From Pseudoalteromonas denitrificans DSM 6059 (GTDB lineage: Bacteria; Pseudomonadota; Gammaproteobacteria; Enterobacterales; Alteromonadaceae), in the NCBI RefSeq assembly GCF_900112265.1, contig NZ_FOLO01000016.1:39541-103540 (forward strand): DNA of 64,000 bases. Reading direction: 5' to 3'. The position numbers and the translations under genes were made by a program. Below the pieces are notes generated by a model. That model did no database searches. It saw only the letters and a program-made list of their open reading frames with translations, and was not told where the DNA came from. Shown piece by piece: positions 57,055-64,000 of this stretch (position 1 is the first letter of the stretch; each line of letters begins with the position of its first letter).

Positions 57055-58785
57055 TTACACTGTATTAGAATTCGAAGGTTGTACATCTGCGTTTATTTGT
57101 TTTGTAGTTTCTTTATTATTAATGAAGCTACTTTCATAGAAATCACATAGCACATGCAATGGAACTGGTGTTCTGTTTGAACGACAAGCAGTTAGTAAAA
57201 TAGGTTCAAGCTTCTGTTTTATAATGGATAAATTAAAAAAATCATTAGAGCTTTGACATTCGTTGAATACTTGATCTAGAAGCTTGTCTTTATCTAGTTG
57301 AATCGAGGTGAGTTCTGCCCCATGCAATTTATTTTTAATATAAAAGTGATGCTCTGAGTCATCTTTAGGATACCAATATAACATAGTACAGTGTTGAAAA
57401 TGTTGATTTACAAACTTCAAAATTTCATCATTTAAATTATCAAGTTTATATAATGCCGAAAAGATAGCTAATGTAGGATAAAGAATGCTTGCTTTAGTAA
57501 CTTTATGTTTATATTTTATATCCGTTGATGCTGGATGTTCCAAAAGCTCATAAAACTTATTAATATTTGATGGGTATTTAGCATTACCTGTATAGCTAAT
57601 AAATGACAAGTTAATTAGGTGTGAAATCCATTCTGCAACAAAAGAATCATGTTCGTTATCATAGCTTAACAAATAAAGAGCTAAGAATATGTCTATAGCT
57701 TGGTCGTCTTTATAAGGCGATAATAATAAGGGGTTGTTAATTATCATTTCTTTAATCGAGCTAGTACACTTTTTGATTTTATCAATAATGTTTTTGTTTT
57801 CTTCAGGTTTTAGGGTAAAAAGTTTATTTTGTAAATGAAGACCATAAATAGCAAGTCGGCTTAACAAATCGAATAACTTTAAATTGACACTTACGTCGCT
57901 TTGTAAACCAATAGCTACAGATATCCCATGTTTGATATTCGTATAAGGCAGTATTTTATTTTCAATATAGTCAGATGAAATCTTATTATATGTATTTAAG
58001 ATAGAATAATATGCTTTCATATTTTTATTGTTTTTACCTTGATCTTTTTTTGCTATTTCCCAAGCGAATAAGATACTTTTTTCGGCAGCAAGGTATGCCG
58101 TTTCTATATTTCCAAGATCACGACCCCAAGAATATAATATCCATAAACAGACATTTATTTGGCTCAACCGTTTAGGTTCATCAATACTTTTATATTCTAA
58201 TATCATATTCAGCAATATAATAAAGTGCTTTATTGAAGCTTCTGGATTATCTATTAGTGCAAGTGACTTCCTAAAAAGCGATTGAAGGGGAGATGTTAGT
58301 AACTCTTCGTTTAATAGGTAATCCTCTATATAACCAGCAAGCTTATCCCCGTTCCAGTTCTCAAAACTAATATTTCCTTGAGTATTTCTCTTTTCATAAC
58401 CAGCAAGATCTTGTTTAACGTTCGTATTTACATCTCCTCCAAAACATGGACAGATCACTATAGGCTTATCTATATGTTCAGGTGGGATTCTGGAAGGTAT
58501 GTATGCATCTAAAATTTGTTCTAGCGAGGGTTTAAGGGATTGAGGAGAGCTAGACAACCAGGTACTGCGAGTTAAATTCCCTTCTTTTACTGAGAATAAG
58601 TAAACACTCTCAACACCATTATTTATAGAACCAACAGCTGCTATATCTACGCCAAACTCAGGGGTGCCACGCATTGGCTTTGTATATACATTTAACCCCA
58701 TTTGACTTAATAGGTCAGGTAAAATCGCATCTAGCTCCTCTCTTTCCAGCAATAGTCCCAAATATTCCTTTATGATAAGTTTCAT
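57055..58785 (-). CDS. Unrecognised protein with PD-(D/E)XK-nuclease-like N-terminus (second gene of unknown operon)
   Basis: I do not recognise this 576-residue protein as a named family. The first 165 residues look like a restriction-type nuclease core: a helix with acidic residues (10-30), EFGVDIAAVG with Asp 47, and YLFSVKEGN with Lys 67, followed by a parallel strand and WNGDKLAGYIEDYLL. The usual E/Q before xK is replaced by Ser 65, so activity is uncertain. The rest (about 170-560) is alpha-helical with no motif. GGAGAGG precedes ATG 58785, which overlaps the upstream gene by 4 bases (ATGA). The pair sits beside a SIR2-HerA defence module, so a defence role is likely by context. Confidence 0.6.
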   Translation of the reverse strand: MKLIIKEYLGLLLEREELDAILPDLLSQMGLNVYTKPMRGTPEFGVDIAAVGSINNGVESVYLFSVKEGNLTRSTWLSSSPQSLKPSLEQILDAYIPSRIPPEHIDKPIVICPCFGGDVNTNVKQDLAGYEKRNTQGNISFENWNGDKLAGYIEDYLLNEELLTSPLQSLFRKSLALIDNPEASIKHFIILLNMILEYKSIDEPKRLSQINVCLWILYSWGRDLGNIETAYLAAEKSILFAWEIAKKDQGKNNKNMKAYYSILNTYNKISSDYIENKILPYTNIKHGISVAIGLQSDVSVNLKLFDLLSRLAIYGLHLQNKLFTLKPEENKNIIDKIKKCTSSIKEMIINNPLLLSPYKDDQAIDIFLALYLLSYDNEHDSFVAEWISHLINLSFISYTGNAKYPSNINKFYELLEHPASTDIKYKHKVTKASILYPTLAIFSALYKLDNLNDEILKFVNQHFQHCTMLYWYPKDDSEHHFYIKNKLHGAELTSIQLDKDKLLDQVFNECQSSNDFFNLSIIKQKLEPILLTACRSNRTPVPLHVLCDFYESSFINNKETTKQINADVQPSNSNTV

Positions 58786-60500
58786 TTAACCTCTCCATTT
58801 CTAAAAGCATAAAGCATATAGTTTAAATTAATAGGATCTAAGGTCTCTAGCTGAGGAAATTCCATTGAAAAGCTATGAGAGTGAAGTTCATGTTCTGATC
58901 TAACTGCTTTTCCAGAAGAGCGGGTATATTGTGTTATAATTTTATTAGAATAAAGTAGATGTACTTTATTCGAAAAAAATAGTTCAGTTAGAGCTCCTTT
59001 AGGGGCTTCTTCATAACCTTTTTCAAACTGTTGGTTCATATAGTTATTGTGTTGCTCATAATGGCTAAGGGGAGCAAATAGTTCAGGAATGTGGATCTGC
59101 CTTAGCTGTAAGAAATGTTGTTCCATTTTAGATTTCAATATTTCTAGTTTATGACTTATTTCAGGATCTTTTTTTTCAATTATAAGATCTAAATATTTAC
59201 CCAACTCACCAGGGTAGCTGATCAGTAGAGGATCGAATAAAAGCTTTTCTACTTCTATTTGGCTTTTTTCATCTACTATTTTTAGAATTGAAACTAAGTA
59301 ACTAGCTATAGTTATCGGATGTGTGAAAAGCCAGCCAAAGGCTTTTTTAGCAGCTTTAATTGGATTTTGTTGATTCAATTCTGAAATATATTCTATCTCT
59401 AAATTTTTGTTATTTTTTTGACTTATCAATTGATACGCAATTTTTGATAATAGGTACTCTTTAGATAAAAATAGTTTTGTAAGTAAGTAAGAATAAGATT
59501 TTGGATTTTCTGCTATTTTATGTGAAAAACTTGAAAATAAATCAATATTAATTGACTGATTATTTTTAATAAATTCAAAAAAAATTTTTGACGGGTAAAA
59601 ATCGTCACTACCATTTAATAGGCCATATAAAAATAGATCTAAGTTAGCTACAAATCGTGTATTATCGCTAAAATTACCATGAATTAATTTCACAACCTTA
59701 AAAATCAGAGACTTATTTAGGTAGGTTTGGTGATGAGAAATGTTATTAAAAAAAACTTCAAAAAGTTCTACGTTATCTTTCACAGGAATGATTGATAAAA
59801 CTTCATCGTACGATGTATCCTTTTTGAATTGTGATATCCAAAATATAACATTAATTAGTTCTGACTTGATATTTTCGGAGCTCTCTGTATTAAACTGTTT
59901 TATAAGCTCAGGGATTTTGAAGTTATCTATTTCTTTTTGAGTTTTTAAACTATATAAAAACATTGATTCTATGGCGCTTTTACGATGAAAATCTACTTTG
60001 GAACATAATAGTTTATTAGTTATACCTATATATTCTTCATAGCTAATCTCGTAGTAAGCAGTTAGGAAAAAAACTAATAAATCAGAGTCTAAATTAGGGT
60101 CTATTCCACTTTTAATAATTTCTAAAGTGCTTACTAAATCCTTACAATTTTCTTTGAAGTAATTTATCAACCCATCCCTAGCCCAATAGCAATTAGATAT
60201 ATAAGAGTTACTTTTTGATAAATGATTAATACAATTAATTACTTCAGATATAGGCGATTGTAAATGAGATAGAGCTTTATTGTAAATTTTTCGAATAGTA
60301 TGAGAGTTGGCTTCCTCGTTCTTTGATATATCAATTTCAGAGAGCATAAAATTTAAATTGAATGTATTATCGTTATGAAGTTTTACAATTTCATTTGCAA
60401 TGTTGATTGTTTCTTCATGATCCAAATGTTTTTCATGAAGTAAAAAATTTTTAATATTACCTTGATTGGCATTTTCTAAAATTTGATCTAAATATGACAC
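58782..60500 (-). CDS. Unrecognised large alpha-helical protein (first gene of unknown operon)
   Basis: This 572-residue protein has no family I recognise. The sequence is almost entirely helical and Leu/Ile/Asn-rich over about 1-480, which recalls HEAT- or ARM-like solenoids. The last 90 residues change character (EEAPKGALTELFFSNKVHLL, RSEHELHSHSFSMEFPQLE), with more strands and a His cluster. No signal peptide or transmembrane helix is clear. The start is GTG 60500 with only a weak ribosome site. Its stop overlaps the nuclease-like gene by 4 bases, so both are made together. It may be a sensor or scaffold for the nuclease-like partner (inference). Confidence 0.6.
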   Translation of the reverse strand: MSYLDQILENANQGNIKNFLLHEKHLDHEETINIANEIVKLHNDNTFNLNFMLSEIDISKNEEANSHTIRKIYNKALSHLQSPISEVINCINHLSKSNSYISNCYWARDGLINYFKENCKDLVSTLEIIKSGIDPNLDSDLLVFFLTAYYEISYEEYIGITNKLLCSKVDFHRKSAIESMFLYSLKTQKEIDNFKIPELIKQFNTESSENIKSELINVIFWISQFKKDTSYDEVLSIIPVKDNVELFEVFFNNISHHQTYLNKSLIFKVVKLIHGNFSDNTRFVANLDLFLYGLLNGSDDFYPSKIFFEFIKNNQSINIDLFSSFSHKIAENPKSYSYLLTKLFLSKEYLLSKIAYQLISQKNNKNLEIEYISELNQQNPIKAAKKAFGWLFTHPITIASYLVSILKIVDEKSQIEVEKLLFDPLLISYPGELGKYLDLIIEKKDPEISHKLEILKSKMEQHFLQLRQIHIPELFAPLSHYEQHNNYMNQQFEKGYEEAPKGALTELFFSNKVHLLYSNKIITQYTRSSGKAVRSEHELHSHSFSMEFPQLETLDPINLNYMLYAFRNGEVK

Positions 60501-60991
60501 TGTTAGTCCATTAACATCTTTAAATTCTGATAATTACATCACTTTTTTACTATTATTGAAATGAATTTATACGAGATTGCTCAATAGGCATAAACTTTAT
60601 AGCCTAATTAGGTCAAGGTGTCTTTGGCAGTTTAATTATTCTAAAAATAAAAGCTGAAGTAAAAGTAGGCTTATAATGATTTTAGCTTCAAAGCTGCCTT
60701 TAGGTTCTAAGCCACTTATTTTGTGGTAAGTGGCTATGAAGGATTTCAATAGGTTTTTAACCATAATTTTCTCTGATTCACTACAAACGTAAAATCACCT
60801 TAAAGAATACAAATTAGTAAATTTTATTTAGATAGATCATATGATTAAGACTTATTTTTATATATAACATATATTTATTTGATACACTAAATTTAAGATT
60901 AATTTGGGTCTGTTCAGTATTATTTTTCTCAATAATAGCTTTAAGAAAATATGATAAGCAGTTTTAAAAAAAATATAGTTATAGGACATTC
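60501..60991. other. Divergent intergenic region of the defence locus
   Basis: About 490 bases separate the unknown operon (minus) from SIR2-HerA (plus); both promoters must be here. A hairpin GCCACTTA (60711-60718) with TAAGTGGC (60727-60734) and an 8-base loop is visible, without a T-run. The DNA is very AT-rich from 60800 to 60960. No gene or known operator was found; a small RNA cannot be excluded. Confidence 0.5.
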
Positions 60992-62005
60992 ATGCCAACT
61001 TTTGATTATTTTAAGCAAGCTCAAAGTTACTATGCTCAATCGCCCGCAATAATTCTAGGGAGTGGGGCTTCAGCAGCCTTCGGCATGTCAGGTATGGGGG
61101 CATTAGCTGACCATCTTAAATCTAGCGTGGATAACTCAAGTTTAGAGGCGGATGAATGTATTGAGTGGGATAAATTTGTCACGCTACTTGATAAAAATGT
61201 TGATTTAGAAACTGCACTGCACCAAGTCAACTTGTCAGGTAGATTGACGGCGGAGGTTGTGAGAAACACATGGTCATTGATAACCCCTGAAGATTTGAAA
61301 ATTTTCAATAATTCATTGAGTATACGTAATTTTTTTCCTTTAGGTCGTTTGTTGAATGATTACTTTAAAAGTACCGCCACATCTATTGATATTATCACGA
61401 CAAACTATGATCGTTTAGGTGAGTATTCGTGTGAGCAAGAAGGATTTCACCATTACACAGGTTTTTCTCATGGTTTTAGGAGGCTGTTAAAAGAGCCTGA
61501 ATACTTACGGTGCGAACGAGTAGTTAATATTTGGAAAGTGCATGGGTCACTTGATTGGTTTAAGTCAAATACGAGTGAAGTTGTTGGGTTTGGTAATGTT
61601 ACAGAAATACCTAATGATTTTACTCCTCAAATAGTTACACCAGGAACTGAAAAATATCGTATTACTCACTTAGAGCCATTTCGAACCATTATAGCAAAGG
61701 CTGATCATGCAATAGAGAATGCTAAAAGTTATTTAGCAATTGGCTTTGGGTTTAACGATCAACACATACAAGAAAAGCTCATTCAAAAATGTTTGAGAGA
61801 TAAAGCTAGTATTACAGTAATAACTTATCAATTAAGTGATGCTACTAAAGCATTTTTATTTGAAAGTGGCATCGAAAACTTTATCGCAATAGAGCGAGGC
61901 TCCAATGATGATGAGTCAATCATATATTCATCCATGATTGACTCACCCATTACAGTAGGCGAAGACCATTGGACATTACATGGTTATTTAAATTTAATTC
62001 TTTAA
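60992..62005 (+). CDS. SIR2-family defence protein (SIR2 of SIR2-HerA)
   Basis: The 337-residue protein has a SIR2 (NAD-binding Rossmann) fold: ILGSGASAAFGMSG at 21-34, TTNYD at 136-140, and the catalytic-type His 184 in WKVHGSLDW. This is the SIR2-like family of bacterial antiviral systems, which cleave NAD+ to starve infected cells; it is not a protein deacetylase. The HerA gene starts 9 bases after its stop. Together they form the SIR2-HerA (Nezha) type anti-phage module. The start is ATG 60992 with no strong ribosome site. Confidence 0.88.
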   Translation: MPTFDYFKQAQSYYAQSPAIILGSGASAAFGMSGMGALADHLKSSVDNSSLEADECIEWDKFVTLLDKNVDLETALHQVNLSGRLTAEVVRNTWSLITPEDLKIFNNSLSIRNFFPLGRLLNDYFKSTATSIDIITTNYDRLGEYSCEQEGFHHYTGFSHGFRRLLKEPEYLRCERVVNIWKVHGSLDWFKSNTSEVVGFGNVTEIPNDFTPQIVTPGTEKYRITHLEPFRTIIAKADHAIENAKSYLAIGFGFNDQHIQEKLIQKCLRDKASITVITYQLSDATKAFLFESGIENFIAIERGSNDDESIIYSSMIDSPITVGEDHWTLHGYLNLIL

Positions 62006-62014
62006 GGAGAAAGT

Positions 62015-63721
62015 ATGCCTCTATTTAATTATTCAGACGATGACGCTTTAGGTAAAGTGATATCGGTTGATACGACAACAGTTATTGTAGAAGTTGATAA
62101 TGCTGAGCTTTTAAAACGATTACAAGTAAATCGTTTGGCAGTTTTACAAAGTAGTAAACAAGGACAGCATTTAATTGGGTTAATAAGCCAAGTTACTAGA
62201 AAAAAAATTGGTGAAATATTAGATGATAACGATTCTGAAGCGCTAAATGAATTAAATTTATGCAAGGTTGCATTAATTGGCACATTCTTAAACCGTGATG
62301 GTGCAGAGGCAAATGTATTTAGGAGAACTTTAGAAAGCGTTCCTGAAATCGATGCAAACTGTTTTGCTTTAGAAGGCGAAAACCTGACGAGCTTTATGCG
62401 TATTCTATCGAAAGTAGGTAACGAAGCTACTTCTTTAACATTAGGGCACTATACTCTAGATGATCAAGCTACAGCATACTTAAATGGAAACAAGTTTTTT
62501 CAGCGACATGCTTTTATCGGTGGTAGTACGGGGTCAGGTAAGTCGTGGACTACAGCAAAAATTATTGAACAGATGGCAAACCTAGAGGCATCTAATGCAA
62601 TAGTTTTTGATTTGCATGGTGAATATGAACCATTAAATCAAAATGGAATTAAACATTTTAAAGTAGCTGGCCCCGCAGATATAGAGGCTGGCCGCACACT
62701 GATGGATGGTGTTATCTTCTTACCTTATTGGTTATTGTCATATGAAGCGCTTGTATCTATGTTTGTAGAACGAAGCGACCAAAACGCTCCTAATCAGTCA
62801 ATGATAATGTCTAGAGAAGTTAACGCTGCAAAACAGAAGTATCTAACCAATGGTGGACATACAGATGTGCTTGATAATTTCACCGTAGATAGCCCCGTTC
62901 CATTCGATATTCAGGATTTAATCACTGAACTCAATGATATTAATACTGAACAAGTACCTGGAGCTAGAGCTGGAACAACAAAAGCAGGTGAGTTTAACGG
63001 AAAGTTGAGCCGCATGATCGCACGTTTAGAAAATAAAATGACAGATAGACGGTTAGGTTTTTTATTTCAAGGTGGAGCAGACACTATGCAGTTTGGTTGG
63101 CTTGAAAGTTTGACAACTGCATTGATGGGGAGTAGCTCTGAAAATGGGACTGGAGGAATAAAAATAATCAACTTCTCTGAAGTACCCTCTGATATTTTAC
63201 CCCTTATAGTGTCTTTAGTTGCTCGGATTGCTTTTTCCCTACAGCAGTGGACGCCATCTGATTTAAGGCATCCTGTGGCACTTATGTGTGATGAAGCTCA
63301 TTTGTATATGCCTCAACGAAATACAGCAGGAGCATCAGATGATATTTCTTTGGATATATTCGAACGTATAGCTAAAGAAGGGCGAAAGTATGGTGTTAGT
63401 CTTGTTGTTATTAGTCAACGCCCTTCGGAAGTAAATAAAACAATGCTAAGTCAGTGTAGTAATTTTATATCTATGCGATTAACTAATTCCGACGATCAGT
63501 CCGTTATAAAGAAATTGTTACCTGATAGCTTAGGCGGATTTAGCGATATTCTACCAACGTTAGATACTGGTGAGGCATTAATTGTTGGTGATGCTTGTTT
63601 GTTGCCAAGTCGAATACGTATTGATGAACCTATAAATAAAGTAAACGACTGGGCAAATACACCTAGCCCAGTTTTACATTCCAGGGCAGAATGGCATCCA
63701 AGTTTTCAGGAGCATGGATAA
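62015..63721 (+). CDS. herA: HerA-type ATPase of SIR2-HerA system, C-terminus altered by IS66
   Basis: This 568-residue protein has an N-terminal beta-barrel (HAS-type, about 1-90), Walker A GSTGSGKS at 170-177, Walker B with Asp 426 and Glu 427 (MCDEAHLYMP), and HerA-type helices between. HerA forms a hexameric ring that in these systems controls SIR2 or NADase activity. AAGGAGA precedes ATG 62015. The last 19 codons (from 63663) lie antisense to an IS66 transposase reading frame, so the natural end of the protein is probably lost and replaced by insertion-derived sequence. The ATPase core itself is complete. Confidence 0.88.
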   Translation: MPLFNYSDDDALGKVISVDTTTVIVEVDNAELLKRLQVNRLAVLQSSKQGQHLIGLISQVTRKKIGEILDDNDSEALNELNLCKVALIGTFLNRDGAEANVFRRTLESVPEIDANCFALEGENLTSFMRILSKVGNEATSLTLGHYTLDDQATAYLNGNKFFQRHAFIGGSTGSGKSWTTAKIIEQMANLEASNAIVFDLHGEYEPLNQNGIKHFKVAGPADIEAGRTLMDGVIFLPYWLLSYEALVSMFVERSDQNAPNQSMIMSREVNAAKQKYLTNGGHTDVLDNFTVDSPVPFDIQDLITELNDINTEQVPGARAGTTKAGEFNGKLSRMIARLENKMTDRRLGFLFQGGADTMQFGWLESLTTALMGSSSENGTGGIKIINFSEVPSDILPLIVSLVARIAFSLQQWTPSDLRHPVALMCDEAHLYMPQRNTAGASDDISLDIFERIAKEGRKYGVSLVVISQRPSEVNKTMLSQCSNFISMRLTNSDDQSVIKKLLPDSLGGFSDILPTLDTGEALIVGDACLLPSRIRIDEPINKVNDWANTPSPVLHSRAEWHPSFQEHG

Positions 63722-64000
63722 GATGCTCAAGGCAATGACTGATGTAGTCATATGGCACCAATCCGTTTGCTTTGGCTGTTTGGACTATGCTGTAAAGTAC
63801 CGCACTGGCTTGTGCACCATTGCGTGTATTACTGAACATCCAATTCTTTCTCCCGATAACAAATGGTTTAACCGCACGTTCGGCACGATTGTTATCAATA
63901 TCCAGGTGACCGTTTTCAACATAGCGGATCAGTTTTTCCCATTGATTCAAGGCATAATGGATTGGCTTGCCGACTGCGGTTGTTGGTGGCGTATGAATCG
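63663..64000 (-). mobile_element. tnpC: IS66-family transposase, C-terminal part (runs out of window)
   Basis: The minus-strand frame enters from the right edge and ends at TAG 63665-63663. It reads KPIHYALNQWEKL, then DNNRAERAVKPFVIGRKNWMFSN, the typical end of the IS66 DDE transposase, with the catalytic Glu in AERAVKP, and finally LPWNVKLG. It is the large (third) ORF of an IS66 element. Its last codons overlap the 3' end of herA in antisense, which points to insertion into the herA end. The other ORFs and both inverted repeats are outside or not seen. Confidence 0.9.

Noticed and set aside
60711..60734. Terminator in the divergent defence region
   Set aside because: The 8-base hairpin has no T-run on either side and lies between divergent starts, so a terminator makes little sense.

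Overview
The window is AT-rich DNA from a marine-type gammaproteobacterium, most likely of the order Alteromonadales (Pseudoalteromonas- or Colwellia-like). I infer this from the gene content: four TonB-dependent receptors, a complete TonB2-type energy module that includes the DUF3450 and TPR partners, and a cyanide-insensitive-type bd oxidase next to a GbsR/MarR-type regulator. No rRNA or tRNA gene and no CRISPR array was seen.

Left part (1-18 kb). The window opens with the end of a DUF4440/SnoaL-like gene. Then come two decayed copies of the beginning of a gene, directly upstream of the intact kinase-like gene they copy. A methyltransferase and a small unknown gene follow. The main unit is a cellulose synthesis operon: bcsZ (GH8 endoglucanase), a class III adenylate cyclase, bcsA with a C-terminal PilZ domain, bcsB and bcsC. 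A PAS-PAS-GGDEF-EAL protein converges on it. Next is an overlapping three-gene signalling operon (receiver, CheC-like phosphatase, hybrid histidine kinase).

Middle (18-38 kb) is a nutrient-uptake region. It holds the TonB2 module (DUF3450, two ExbB-type proteins, ExbD, TonB, TPR), an orphan oxidoreductase, and a receptor paired with a type-1 periplasmic-binding lipoprotein. It also holds a large internally duplicated beta-helix lipoprotein paired with a second receptor, and a His-rich receptor with an AztD-like lipoprotein. I see PhoB-type 11-bp-spaced boxes before the beta-helix lipoprotein, a weaker set before the TonB2 module, and two Zur-box-like operators before the His-rich receptor. 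The likely logic is phosphate-starvation control of one branch and zinc control of the other.

Right-middle (38-57 kb). This part has an orphan TPR histidine kinase, an M16 peptidase, a small periplasmic solute-binding protein and an Lgt-family membrane protein. A di-haem peroxidase carrying an N-terminal PPGGGDNR repeat is divergent from a BaeS/BaeR-like pair, with three 11-bp-spaced direct repeats between them. A fourth receptor, a uracil-DNA-glycosylase-like protein, a DUF6942-like protein, cydAB and their probable regulator follow.

Right end (57-64 kb) is a defence-type accessory region. A recognisable SIR2-HerA anti-phage module runs divergently from an unrecognised two-gene operon: a large alpha-helical protein and a protein with a PD-(D/E)XK-nuclease-like N-terminus. 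An IS66 transposase overlaps the 3' end of herA in antisense, which suggests that an insertion has replaced the HerA C-terminus. The unrecognised operon is my best candidate for a new system.
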